This document shows positions 34,585 through 43,464 of a stretch of DNA of 64,000 nucleotides, piece after piece. The notes under the pieces are model-generated. The model ran no database searches, was not told the origin of the DNA, and saw only the letters and a program-made list of their open reading frames with translations. The stretch spans positions 1 to 64,000 of the forward strand of contig NZ_CALPDF010000008.1 in assembly GCF_943193175.1 (NCBI RefSeq). The letters are read 5' to 3'. This stretch comes from Neobacillus muris (GTDB lineage: Bacteria; Bacillota; Bacilli; Bacillales; Cytobacillaceae). Numbering within the stretch: position 1 is the first letter of the stretch; every line of letters starts with the position of its first letter. Position numbers and translations under genes: made by a program.

Positions 34585-34648
34585 CCTCACCGTGAAAATT
34601 CCAGGCTGAAGGTATTTCCCCCATCTTGAAATTGTTTCAGCGGTGAGG
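34585..34648 (-). promoter_or_regulatory. intercistronic hairpin between oppA and oppB
   Basis: CCTCACCG (34585-34592) and CGGTGAGG (34641-34648) form an 8-bp G/C-rich stem around a 48-base loop in the ~170-base gap between oppA and oppB. No U-run follows. Such structures after binding-protein genes commonly stabilise the upstream mRNA so that OppA outnumbers the permease; here that is inference. Confidence 0.45.
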
Positions 34649-34688
34649 ACTACCTTTCAAGACAGCCTCTTATTGTGCTATGAAGTGA

Positions 34689-36284
34689 TTATTTTGTCAG
34701 ACTAGTATTCCAAAGAATCATTCCTTCGAAATAGGTATTCCCCTTGATTTCTTGATTTCTATAGGCATGGAAAGTATAGTAATCACCGATTTTGATGTAA
34801 GGCACATAGTCCTTCCATACATATTCCTGCATTTCTTCCCAAACAGCATAAGCATCTTTATCTGAAGGAGCCGTCCGGATTTGCTCTGTGTACTGCTGCA
34901 GCTTTTCATCCACTGGCCAGCCGGCGTATCCAGGGTCTAACGGCAAGGTTTGAGTCGGCAGTGATACCGGGGAAAAGCCGGTAATAAAAGCATCCCAAGC
35001 AGCTGGGTCATTTCGTTTCGTTGTTAAGGTAGCCCAATCCACGACATCCAGCTTTACTTTAATCCCAATTTTTTCCATTTCTTCTTTCAAAACAACCGCA
35101 GAATTATAACTATACTCATAATCACGGGTAGTCAAAATACGTACCTCTTCCCCGTTATAGTTTGATTCTTTTAATAATTGTTTCGCCTTTTCTTTATCAT
35201 TTTGGTTGTAATACTCTTTACCAGCATCTGTGTACCATTTCGCCTGATCTTTGTACATTAAGCCATTATCCAGACGGTAAAATTTATCATTACCATAGGC
35301 TCCGACTAATACATCCTTATTATTAATACCTGTGTTTACAGCTTGGCGAAGCTTTTGGTCGGTGAATGGGCCTTGCTTTTTATTGAATACCATCGTTAAA
35401 CCGCCATATAAATTGAGGATTGGTTTCATGTCAGAAGAACTGGCAATTTGCTCATAGTTATCAGATGGTATTTGATAGGCAATCTGGTACTGGCCAGTTG
35501 TAATTCCGCCTAATCTAGTAGAGCCATCAGTGACGACTTCAAACATAATATTGTCTACTAAAGCTTCCTTTTTTCCTGCCAGGCCATCAGGCTTAGCTTC
35601 CACAGGCTTGTAATCATCATATTTTGCTACTTGAATATATTGGTCTGGCTTCCATTCCACAAATTTAAATGGCCCAGTACCAACAATTTCAGTGACACCT
35701 TCTTTAGGGGCATTTTCGATAATTTCCTTCGGCATAATTGCGGCAAACTGATTGGTTGACGCAATAACATCCAATACACCGACAGTCGGCTTTTCAATTT
35801 TTAATTCAACCGTATATTTATCTTTTTCTGTAAATTGACCTTTACCAATCGCATTGGCTGCCCGCGTTGATACTGTTAACCAACGGTTCATGGATGCCAC
35901 AACATCCTCAGCTGTCATTTCTTTGCCATTATGGAATTTAACGCCCTGTCTTAAATGGAAGGTGTAGGTTAACCCATCTTCACTTTTGTCGACACTCTCT
36001 GCCAGCATGGGCTGCACTTCGTAATCCGGGCTCAGTACCAATAATGTTTCAAAGATATGTCTGGCAATTTCTTTGGTAGCCGTAGTGGTGGAGACTTGCG
36101 GATCAAGTGTTGGCGGCTGTGCATCAATGGCTACGTGAAGGTCTCCCCCTTTTTTCACCGCAGTGTCACCGCTAGCTGAATCTTTTTCTTTGCTCGTGTT
36201 TTCTGAACTACATCCGATTAAGGCAACAGACAGCAGCAACAAAACAGTGATAAGCCAACTGAAATTTTTTAAACGTTTTGACAT
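34689..36284 (-). CDS. oppA: oligopeptide ABC transporter substrate-binding lipoprotein OppA/DppA
   Basis: 531 residues. Lipoprotein signal with L-S-V-A-L-I-G-C-S (acylated Cys ~25). Mature SBP_bac_5 protein with P-P-T-L-D-P, E-D-G-L-T-Y-T-F-H-L-R-Q-G-V, H-N-G-K-E-M-T-A-E-D-V, G-T-G-P-F-K-F-V-E-W and V-N-T-G-I. Very similar along its length to the orphan binding protein at 22298-23866, so one is a duplicate of the other. Second gene of the operon, ~72 bases after abgA2. Determines which peptides or peptide-like compounds are taken up; the coupled amidohydrolases imply N-blocked or amide-linked ligands. Confidence 0.93.
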   Translation of the reverse strand: MSKRLKNFSWLITVLLLLSVALIGCSSENTSKEKDSASGDTAVKKGGDLHVAIDAQPPTLDPQVSTTTATKEIARHIFETLLVLSPDYEVQPMLAESVDKSEDGLTYTFHLRQGVKFHNGKEMTAEDVVASMNRWLTVSTRAANAIGKGQFTEKDKYTVELKIEKPTVGVLDVIASTNQFAAIMPKEIIENAPKEGVTEIVGTGPFKFVEWKPDQYIQVAKYDDYKPVEAKPDGLAGKKEALVDNIMFEVVTDGSTRLGGITTGQYQIAYQIPSDNYEQIASSSDMKPILNLYGGLTMVFNKKQGPFTDQKLRQAVNTGINNKDVLVGAYGNDKFYRLDNGLMYKDQAKWYTDAGKEYYNQNDKEKAKQLLKESNYNGEEVRILTTRDYEYSYNSAVVLKEEMEKIGIKVKLDVVDWATLTTKRNDPAAWDAFITGFSPVSLPTQTLPLDPGYAGWPVDEKLQQYTEQIRTAPSDKDAYAVWEEMQEYVWKDYVPYIKIGDYYTFHAYRNQEIKGNTYFEGMILWNTSLTK

Positions 36285-36356
36285 AAATAAACCCCCTTTA
36301 AAATTAGTTATTAATGATTCGGAAAATGGTATGTATGGTTATAAAATAAAAATCTA

Positions 36357-37613
36357 TTAAATTAACATACGTTTTCCGATTCTTACCAGTAGTTGAACTG
36401 CTAATGGCAGCACCGCTTCATCGATATCAAATTTATGATGATGATGTGGTGCCGGTAAAGGAGAACCAATATTCATATAGGTTGCTTTCCCTCCTCTTTC
36501 TTGTACCCGTTTAATCAGGAAAGAGGCATCTTCACTACCTAAACTAATGTCACAATCCTCTTTGAAACTAGTAAACCCCTCTATTTGCTTTGCCTCCTCA
36601 AGCACTACGGAAACCATTTCGGAATCTGGCTGAATGATAGTGGCCTCACCAATGGTTTCGATACTAGATGTTAGCCCATGCATCAGGGCACTATGTTCCA
36701 CAATGGCTTTCACACGCTCAGCGAGATCGTCTTTTATGTCTCCTGAATCGGAGCGGACCTCAATGACCATAGAGGCTTCACTTGGAATAATATTGGCCGC
36801 TGTGCCGCCTTCTAAAATTCCGACATTCACCCGGGTTGTCCCTCCGCTGAACCGAGGAATCGCATGGATATTTAATAGAGCAGTTGCGGCCCCTAAGAGG
36901 GCATTTCGGCCTTTTTCCGGACTGCCTCCGGCATGTGATGGAACGCCGTAAAAGTTGGCTTTCAATTTGCTTGAAGCTAAAAATTTGGAATTTCCCCCGT
37001 GGACTTCACCAAGTGGGAGGTCTAAGCCAAGATGGGAGCAAAATAGAAAGTCCACATCATCGACGATCCCTTTTTTGGCCATGGAAAATCCGCCGCGTCC
37101 GCCTTCTTCTGCAGGTTGAAAAATTATTTTCAACGTGCCGGCAAATTCCCGATCTGCCATTCTTTCTGCTAGCAGCAATCCCATTGCCGTATGCCCATCA
37201 TGGGCACATGCATGCATATTTCCAGAGAATTCGGAGGCAAATTCATTTATATTAGGATAATGATCTTCATCCTTGCTCTCATGAATGGGCAAAGCATCGA
37301 TATCAAATCGGAATGCTACTGTCGGACCCTCCTTTTTCCCTTTTAACACCCCAACAACCGCTGTATTGCCGCCTTTCATTTTTTCGGCTATAGCTGGATC
37401 GGCGCCATATTTTATGGCTCTTTTATACGCTTCATCCAATTCGTGCATAGAAGGAACCCCGCGGCGGGAGGCAGAATCTATGGCATCCTTACCATAAATA
37501 ACGTGATAGTCTAGTGATTTTAATATTTCTACCACTTTGGAAGCTGTTCGGAATTCAGTGAAACCTAATTCGGGATAACGATGAAAATCTCTTCTTAACT
37601 GTATGACGTCCAT
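36357..37613 (-). CDS. M20D amidohydrolase, AbgA-like (copy 2)
   Basis: 418 residues from ATG 37613 (AAAGGAGAGAG five bases before; the upstream ATG at 37685 is rejected). Same layout as copy 1 in this operon: D-F-H-R-Y-P-E-L-G, the ~45-residue insertion, F-R-F-D-I-D-A-L-P, M-H-A-C-A-H-D-G-H-T (Ala where copy 1 has Gly), F-Q-P-A-E-E-G-G and S-H-A-G-G-S-P-E. First gene of the operon abgA2-oppABCDF-abgA1-capA-abgB, so the hydrolase is made ahead of the transporter. Two AbgA paralogues in one operon suggest related but different substrates. Confidence 0.87.
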   Translation of the reverse strand: MDVIQLRRDFHRYPELGFTEFRTASKVVEILKSLDYHVIYGKDAIDSASRRGVPSMHELDEAYKRAIKYGADPAIAEKMKGGNTAVVGVLKGKKEGPTVAFRFDIDALPIHESKDEDHYPNINEFASEFSGNMHACAHDGHTAMGLLLAERMADREFAGTLKIIFQPAEEGGRGGFSMAKKGIVDDVDFLFCSHLGLDLPLGEVHGGNSKFLASSKLKANFYGVPSHAGGSPEKGRNALLGAATALLNIHAIPRFSGGTTRVNVGILEGGTAANIIPSEASMVIEVRSDSGDIKDDLAERVKAIVEHSALMHGLTSSIETIGEATIIQPDSEMVSVVLEEAKQIEGFTSFKEDCDISLGSEDASFLIKRVQERGGKATYMNIGSPLPAPHHHHKFDIDEAVLPLAVQLLVRIGKRMLI

Positions 37614-37911
37614 GAAGTCTCTCTCCTTTTCCCACAAATTAATGATTTTGGATATACCATGTAAGATTTTTTGACACCTTTCCATAAATTTATTAGAATA
37701 ATAACAAAATTAAGATAATAAATAAAATAAGTTTTCTAAATCCTCATTATTAGTTTTTTTAATCATTGTTTCCCGATATCAGGTAAGAACTAAGTCCTGC
37801 GTGGAATGGTAATATTTCACAAAACTTTAAGTATTGTGGTGTAATTTCCGAGACTTTCATCCTATAATTATAGAAAAATAGGTTTCATACAGAGTTAGGA
37901 GGTGTTATGTT

Positions 37912-38691
37912 TTGCTTCAAGCAGAGGTTAATGGAGTCAATCTCTTCTATGATCGGCTCGGCATCGGGGAACCTTTAGTACTTATTCATGGTTTGGGAGA
38001 ACGGATAGAAGGCTGGGAATTTCAGCGTACACTTGCCGAGCATTTTGAGTTAATTATTCCTGATTTACGGGGGTTTGGAAAAACCAGAGCCCCCCAAAAT
38101 CAGGATATAACGATAAACGCAATGGCTCAGGACATCGTTGCCCTATTGGATCATTTAAGTATAAGAAAAGCCCATATTCTTGGTTTTTCTATGGGCGGCA
38201 TGGTGGCCCAGGAGATCTATAAGATAAATCCGGAAAAAATAGATACCCTTATTCTGGCAAGCACACTTTTTTATGTCCCCAAGTGGTTAAAAAAACTATT
38301 GTTATTGAGCAATAAAAGGATAATACACCACTTGACGGTTGAAAAATTCAAAGCTTTTGCCACTTCAAAATGCCTGTACGATAAAAGTAACGAACACATT
38401 CAAAAAGTTATGCCAATCTGGTCCGATCACCTGGACGGATTTCTTCTCGGATTAATGGCATGTTTTGAAATCGACTATCGAAAAACGCTGAAAAAAATCA
38501 CGGTGCCCACTTTAGTGATTTCATGTAACAACGATAGAATTTGCCTGCCCTTTAATCAAATAATCATGCATAAATTAATCCCAAGCTCGAACCTTTACAG
38601 AATTAAGGAAGCCGGCCATATGGGAAAAATTGAAAAGTCAGAGGAATTCAATTCAGCGGTAATAAACTTTTTAAATAACGTCTCTGCTTAA
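37912..38691 (+). CDS. alpha/beta hydrolase
   Basis: 259 residues. TTG start nine bases after AGGAGG; the ATG at 37905 is out of frame. Motifs: L-I-H-G-L-G-E (oxyanion loop, ~25), P-D-L-R-G-F-G, nucleophile elbow G-F-S-M-G-G (Ser ~93), acid near N-N-D-R (~205) and His in A-G-H-M-G-K (~240). Typical of small esterases and C-C hydrolases such as MhpC or 3-oxoadipate enol-lactonase, none of whose partner genes are present. Monocistronic with its own terminator, divergent from the abgA2-opp operon. Substrate unknown. Confidence 0.85.
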   Translation: MLQAEVNGVNLFYDRLGIGEPLVLIHGLGERIEGWEFQRTLAEHFELIIPDLRGFGKTRAPQNQDITINAMAQDIVALLDHLSIRKAHILGFSMGGMVAQEIYKINPEKIDTLILASTLFYVPKWLKKLLLLSNKRIIHHLTVEKFKAFATSKCLYDKSNEHIQKVMPIWSDHLDGFLLGLMACFEIDYRKTLKKITVPTLVISCNNDRICLPFNQIIMHKLIPSSNLYRIKEAGHMGKIEKSEEFNSAVINFLNNVSA

Positions 38692-38692
38692 A

Positions 38693-38725
38693 AAAAGAGG
38701 AACCTTTTAGCAAAAGTTCCTCTTT
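38693..38725. terminator. bidirectional terminator between the hydrolase and C45 genes
   Basis: AAAAGAGGAACCTTTT pairs with AAAAGTTCCTCTTTT around a 3-base loop between convergent genes, with A- and T-runs at both ends so it can act in both directions. Confidence 0.92.
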
Positions 38726-38740
38726 TATCGATTAAATTGG

Positions 38741-39805
38741 TCATGATCGATACCAGTCCGCTTTTTCCATATTGACAAAAGGAATATCTGTATCCACTTC
38801 CCCTTCAATCCGATCGATCACTAGGTCTTTCCCCTTCAACCACTCAGAAAAATGAAATTCAATCGGTTCCTGATCCCCGCCTAAAACAAACCAAACCTTC
38901 ATGCCTTTTGGAAAGTAAGCGGAAGTATGAATGGTTCCCGCCCAGCTGCCGTATAGTTTGGAGAAAACCCCCTGGCCGGTGTTATTTAAGAGCCGAAATG
39001 CCTCAGAAGCCTTCAAATCATGGATTCGATTCTTTTCCATCATTTCCTGCCGCTGCAGCGAATCATCTAAATTATGGCGATTCTCTTCTGTCATGATATG
39101 AAAATGATTGGTACAGGAATATCCTTGCCGGACTTCTACCCTTCTCGGAGAAGTTTCCACAATGTACGGTGCTTGACACTTCTTATCGAAAAAAATATAG
39201 CTGAAGGAATGGCGGTGAGGAATCTCCTTCAGCAAATCGACTGCTTCCTCAGCTGTGGCGCATAGCTCCAGTGCCAGTCTGCCGATCATATTACAGACAA
39301 ATCCGTCACCTGGGCGTTTTCGGTTCATAAAGGTATATCCCATTGTTAAACCTTTTTCATTTAGCCCATCCATTCTTCCGGTCACCTTCTGGCAGGGTCC
39401 CATGATGGCATATCCACCGTCTGCTGGTTGGAAAACGGTGAATCGGCCATCATATGTTTTCGGATGGTAATCGTAATTTCGGATCAGATAATCTTCTCCC
39501 ACGTAAATGGAACAACCAGAAGGATGGATGTTGGTTCGGTACCCGCCGAATTCCAGTAATACCCGTTCCATCGGCCACTTCATGGCATCCTGCAAACCCA
39601 AGAATTCTTCCCAAATAAATGGAGCCAATTTCTTGAAAACATGTTTCGTTTCCTCTATGTCAATCCGAAAAAGAGGTTTCCGGACTTTCCATTGCTGTTC
39701 CCGGTTTTTTACCAAGATCGAATCCTTAAGGAGTTCCCCTTGCATAAAACCAAAGTCATAATGGGTGCCGCGAAATTGAATGATATCGGCAAATATTTTC
39801 TTCAT
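38741..39805 (-). CDS. C45 family autoproteolytic acyltransferase/hydrolase
   Basis: 354 residues from ATG 39805 (GGAGG eight bases upstream). An N-terminal pro-region of ~97 residues ends at H-P-S-G-C-S: the Cys (~98) is the expected autocleavage site and nucleophile, as in acyl-CoA:6-aminopenicillanate acyltransferase. Downstream N-Y-D-Y-H-P, G-M/L-N-E-K-G-L-T-M-G and a Cys-Thr-Asn-H block fit the same Ntn-hydrolase family. Bacterial members of unknown substrate are common in Bacillus; they may de-acylate amino acids or quorum-like amides. Separated from its neighbours, so no operon clue, though the nearby amidohydrolases act on the same bond class. Confidence 0.82.
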   Translation of the reverse strand: MKKIFADIIQFRGTHYDFGFMQGELLKDSILVKNREQQWKVRKPLFRIDIEETKHVFKKLAPFIWEEFLGLQDAMKWPMERVLLEFGGYRTNIHPSGCSIYVGEDYLIRNYDYHPKTYDGRFTVFQPADGGYAIMGPCQKVTGRMDGLNEKGLTMGYTFMNRKRPGDGFVCNMIGRLALELCATAEEAVDLLKEIPHRHSFSYIFFDKKCQAPYIVETSPRRVEVRQGYSCTNHFHIMTEENRHNLDDSLQRQEMMEKNRIHDLKASEAFRLLNNTGQGVFSKLYGSWAGTIHTSAYFPKGMKVWFVLGGDQEPIEFHFSEWLKGKDLVIDRIEGEVDTDIPFVNMEKADWYRS

Positions 39806-39983
39806 GCTGTTAACCTCCATACCTGCAATGCTTTAAGGATACATGAATGAAGGGAAAAAATAAAAGGAGATGTTTTAATTGGTAAGGGCCATTTACTTTC
39901 TTCTATTTATTTAAGGTGCTATTTTTTTATTTTCCAGAAGTTTCTATATGGAGATTTTTAAATCCTCCCCATTTAAATCACAA

Positions 39984-41165
39984 TTATTCCTGACATTCTT
40001 CCATGCTTTTGTAATGTACAATCGATCCTAGATGATGAAATAGCTTCATCGATTCCTGTAACAGCAGCCGCGCTTCACTAAAGGCACCACCCGGAAGGAT
40101 CTCCAGCTGGCGATGTCCCATATTCCCGTAACAATAAACTAGCAAAAAGTTCATAGTCTCCCATATTTCAAATCGATACTCATGCCAGTGATTGGTTACA
40201 TCAAGATACTGTCCTGTGTGGAACTTCTTCTTCCCTAATCGATGGAAAGCAAACTCTGCTGCAACACCGCTATATGAATTCCCAGCCTCTAAAACCACAT
40301 CCTGATGTTTCATACATAGGTGTTCGATTCCATCCAAGGTGGCCCTGCCAGCCTTGCTTTTCGTTGCTAGAATAATCGGAGATCGTTTATGAATTCCTAA
40401 TTCCTGATATTCGATGATTTCACTTTCATCCCATCCGACATTTAGATTTGCTTCATGGAGCGCATTTGCCCATTTCCCTAAATCAGCAGGATTCTCCAAC
40501 CGTTCACATGATAGATAGGTTCCATCTTCGGATAACAAATGGTCCACAATCTGCAAATATTTACGGTCACCATACGTCGGGTTTCCCTTCAAATATTCTG
40601 TCAGAGACCAGTACCTGGAAATAAGAATCGGTCCCATAATTTCATGAAATGTTCGGACAGAAATAATCAGATCAAAGGAATTACTCGAAAAGCCTTGCTT
40701 TAATTCCGAGAAATCCATTTGCAAAAATCTTACGTTATCCACCTCTAGCTGCATTGCCAATTGCTTGGCACAGTGAATGCTGTTCGCTTCCCTGTCTATT
40801 CCGACAATTTCTGCGTCCGGAAAATGTGTGGCGTACCAGCATGCCAACAAGCCGTTATCACATCCTATTTCCAAGATTCTCTTGGGCTTAAGCTTCTCTT
40901 GACCATTTACCCAGTTGAGGAAGGCTAAATGAAAAGACATTGTCCATGATTCAACCGCCAAACTGAAGGGCAATGACTGATTCTTCAGCTCATAGATATT
41001 CCCTTTCATTTTACGGGTGAATAGCGGCTCTAGTTTCTCAGCCAAGCTGGAGTCTACATTGGCAGCATGCTTCCAAAATCCATTCCTGCTATGACACGCC
41101 TTTATTCCCATTGACTCAAAATATTCATCAATGCTCAGTTTCTTTTGAATCATTTCTATTTTCAT
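39984..41165 (-). CDS. class I SAM-dependent methyltransferase
   Basis: 393 residues from ATG 41165 (GGAG eight bases before). Motif I I-L-E-I-G-C-D-N-G-L-L-A at ~97-108, motif II V-G-I-D-R-E-A (~120), motif post-I F-L-Q-M-D-F-S, and a motif IV-like D-L-I-I-S-V-R-T-F-H-E. The N-terminal ~90 residues and C-terminal ~170 residues (with W-E-T-M-N-F-L-L-V-Y and a charged tail) are not a standard methyltransferase and are unassigned. Single gene; substrate unknown. Its ~156-base upstream and ~160-base downstream gaps contain no partner gene. Confidence 0.72.
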   Translation of the reverse strand: MKIEMIQKKLSIDEYFESMGIKACHSRNGFWKHAANVDSSLAEKLEPLFTRKMKGNIYELKNQSLPFSLAVESWTMSFHLAFLNWVNGQEKLKPKRILEIGCDNGLLACWYATHFPDAEIVGIDREANSIHCAKQLAMQLEVDNVRFLQMDFSELKQGFSSNSFDLIISVRTFHEIMGPILISRYWSLTEYLKGNPTYGDRKYLQIVDHLLSEDGTYLSCERLENPADLGKWANALHEANLNVGWDESEIIEYQELGIHKRSPIILATKSKAGRATLDGIEHLCMKHQDVVLEAGNSYSGVAAEFAFHRLGKKKFHTGQYLDVTNHWHEYRFEIWETMNFLLVYCYGNMGHRQLEILPGGAFSEARLLLQESMKLFHHLGSIVHYKSMEECQE

Positions 41166-41542
41166 GGAATGATCTCCAGTAATCATTAATTAGTACCAAA
41201 GATTAGGACTTGGTCACAAATATTGGTTATATTCATCATAATAGATTCATTCATTTTTATCAAAAATAAATCCATTATTTTTTTGTCAATATGTGGCTAG
41301 AACACGCAAATTCCAAGTTCGACTAGCTTAAGCCCAAATATCCCAATAAAAAAAACGCCACTGAATATGGTGACGTTTGGACAATTCTATACGCCCCTTC
41401 TCTCACAAATTTTCTTAGCTGAATTTTACCATCCTTTTTAGTCAAAGTGGATACCAACAATTGATTTAGGTTTAAACGAAAAAATAAAGAGGCTCCAGAA
41501 AGCCAGTTATCGGACTTTTTGGTCACCCCCTTTGCATGAATA
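41166..41542. other. intergenic region between the VWA and methyltransferase genes
   Basis: 377 bases. A 67-codon frame (41526-41323, minus) starts at a GTG that overlaps its own AAAGGGGG site and resembles no protein; I treat it as non-coding. One terminator-like hairpin (listed) lies at 41346-41378. A weaker GGCT...AGCC stem with a T-rich tail (41473-41506 region) is the more natural end for the VWA transcript. Confidence 0.4.
41346..41378 (-). terminator. terminator-like hairpin, minus strand
   Basis: AAACGTCAC...GTGGCGTTT (one mismatch) with a 7- to 8-base loop followed by TTTTTTATTGG on the minus strand. It is ~165 bases beyond the VWA stop, so it may end a longer transcript or an unrecognised short RNA in between. 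Confidence 0.55.
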
Positions 41543-42202
41543 TTATTTTACCTCATTCCTTGACCTGCGATTATTATCCCTTTCAATACTTTTTTTCCAG
41601 CTACGATCAATCTTTTTTCCGCCTCGAAGGTTCATAACGGCTTCATTTACCGCCTCATAATTTAACTGGGTCCCACGTGAATCCGCATGGAAGTCTACGG
41701 CAAAATCTTCTGCAATTCCGAAACGGGCTGCCGTCGAAATCGCATCAATATTGGCGCCAAGGAACATGAATTCCCAGCCAAACTTTAGCTTTTGATGCTG
41801 CACCATTTTTTTGATTTTGTCCGCTGTGTATTCCCGGCTCGCGTTTTCCATTCCATCCGTTGTTATCACAAAAAGGACCTTTTCAGCACGTTCTTCTTCA
41901 CTGGTTCGCTTTTGTACATTCACGATTTTTTGAATGGTAAAACCAATGGCATCTAATAGCGCCGTGCTGCCCCCGACCTCATAGTCCTTTTCGGAAATGG
42001 GCGATATTCCGCTGACAGAAATTCGGTCATGTAATAATTCGTATTGATGATTGAACAATACAGTAGTAACGTTTGCCTCTCCTTCGGCTTTTTGCTGTTT
42101 CTTCAGCATAGCATTGAAGCCGCCAATCGTGTCAGTTTCTAATCCTGCCATGGAGCCGCTTTTGTCCAAAATAAACACTAATTCGGTTAGATAATTTTTC
42201 AT
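41543..42202 (-). CDS. von Willebrand factor A (VWA) domain protein, TerY-like
   Basis: About 219 residues. The frame could begin at ATG 42211 or 42202; the second is better spaced from AAAGG. The MIDAS site is complete: D-K-S-G-S-M (~14-19), T in G-G-S-T-A-L-L-D-A, and D in T-T-D-G-M-E-N-A. The rest follows the VWA fold, ending in a basic tail (R-S-W-K-K-S-I-E-R-D-N-N-R-R). No signal peptide; cytoplasmic. TerY-type VWA proteins act as scaffolds with phosphatases or kinases in tellurite-type stress modules; such partners are absent here. It follows a macro-domain gene on the same strand (~78-base gap) and may be co-expressed. Confidence 0.8.
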   Translation of the reverse strand: MKNYLTELVFILDKSGSMAGLETDTIGGFNAMLKKQQKAEGEANVTTVLFNHQYELLHDRISVSGISPISEKDYEVGGSTALLDAIGFTIQKIVNVQKRTSEEERAEKVLFVITTDGMENASREYTADKIKKMVQHQKLKFGWEFMFLGANIDAISTAARFGIAEDFAVDFHADSRGTQLNYEAVNEAVMNLRGGKKIDRSWKKSIERDNNRRSRNEVK

Positions 42203-42279
42203 CCTTCTCATCCTTTGTTAGTTGATAAACTTAGGATAGCAAGGATTCTTTAAACAAAGGTCGCTTGGAAAGCGACATT

Positions 42280-43284
42280 TTATGCACCCAGCAAGGGCTG
42301 ATCAAAAGCAAATAAGGCTTCATTAATTTCATGGATATTGTAATTGGCTTGTTGGATAAAATACTCAATAATCACATCAAATTTGCTGCTATGTGATAAC
42401 GTATAACCGGCAGTCTTCAATAAATCAACCGTTTCCTTCCTATTCAATTCCAAAGCAATCGCAAAGGCAACTGCCGTTTTCTTCGTCGGCGTGTAACCAA
42501 CACCATTGCGGATTTTTGAGAATAACCTGCGGTCAATATTAGCCCGTTTATACGTCTCGACATCGGACATTCCTTTTTCATCAATGAAGCGGAGCAGCCG
42601 TTCGGAGAACGATTCATCAAGTTGGTTTAACAATGCTGCTAAAGACTCGCTTGCTTTTACCTCAAGGTCCTCTTGAAGATTTCGCGCCTCCTGAATATGC
42701 CTGTTTAAAAACCGTTCATCACGGCCCACTCGAAGAAAAGTAACTTCTGCTTCCTCCACATAATGTTCATCAATATATTGATGGATGGAAGTAAATAACT
42801 TCTTGCTTAATCCAAATGCCTTTTTGTCAAACACCACGAGATAAACAAGCATGTCGTGGTTCATTAAGAAGGTACCGATCGCAGAAACTGCGATTTGTAA
42901 AGCTTCCTCTTTGGGATATCCATAGATTCCTGTTGAAATCAAAGGAAACGCGATGGACTCACATTGATAATGTTGGGCTAACTCCAAAGAATTTCGATAA
43001 GAAGCTTTTAACAAGTCTGCCTCTTGGTTTTCCCCGCCTTTCCAAATCGGGCCTGGTGTGTGGATGATATATTTCGCTTCAAGCTGGAAACCATTTGTGA
43101 TAACAGCCTCACCTACCTGGCATCCGCCAATTTTGTCGCAGGCTTCTTGCAACTCACTGGCACCCGCTGCATGAAAGATGGCTCCGCAAACACCGCCCCC
43201 CATTTTCAATGCTGTGTTGGCAGCATTGACGATCACATCTACCTTCATCTTGGTAATATCATGGCGAACAATTTCTAACGGCAT
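42280..43284 (-). CDS. macro-domain protein with C-terminal helical domain
   Basis: 334 residues. Residues 1-~180 are an ADP-ribose-binding macro domain of the O-acetyl-ADP-ribose deacetylase (YmdB-like) type: V-N-A-A-N-T, the glycine-rich G-G-G-V-C-G-A-I-F-H-A-A-G and S-T-G-I-Y-G-Y-P loops are intact. Residues ~225-334 form a separate all-helical domain (F-S-E-R-L-L-R-F-I-D-E-K-G-M-S-D-V-E-T, Y-K-R-A-N-I-D-R-R-L-F-S-K-I-R, then a helix-turn-helix-like stretch). The same kind of domain is seen elsewhere next to or fused with VWA, kinase and Ter-type proteins. ATG with GAGGAA eight bases before. Upstream of the VWA gene on the same strand. ADP-ribose hydrolysis linked to stress or conflict is plausible. 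Confidence 0.83.
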   Translation of the reverse strand: MPLEIVRHDITKMKVDVIVNAANTALKMGGGVCGAIFHAAGASELQEACDKIGGCQVGEAVITNGFQLEAKYIIHTPGPIWKGGENQEADLLKASYRNSLELAQHYQCESIAFPLISTGIYGYPKEEALQIAVSAIGTFLMNHDMLVYLVVFDKKAFGLSKKLFTSIHQYIDEHYVEEAEVTFLRVGRDERFLNRHIQEARNLQEDLEVKASESLAALLNQLDESFSERLLRFIDEKGMSDVETYKRANIDRRLFSKIRNGVGYTPTKKTAVAFAIALELNRKETVDLLKTAGYTLSHSSKFDVIIEYFIQQANYNIHEINEALFAFDQPLLGA

Positions 43285-43464
43285 AACATTTCCTCATCCC
43301 CGCATTATATTTACTTCTATCATAGCAAAAATGAATTGATTAAAAAAAGAGAAAGTAAAAGGGACATTGGTTTGCAACAAAAACTCTATTTTATTGATCA
43401 GTTGTTCTTTAACTAATAAATACTCTTTGGCGATTTTCAGTCCAAACGTATTACGAAGGCACAG

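Noticed and set aside
36301-36333. CodY-like site before oppA
   Set aside because: At best ten of fifteen bases match the CodY consensus, too weak to claim.
41323-41526. 67-codon minus-strand frame after the VWA gene
   Set aside because: Its GTG start overlaps the AAAGGGGG site, the product has no recognisable pattern, and a terminator-like hairpin lies inside the frame.
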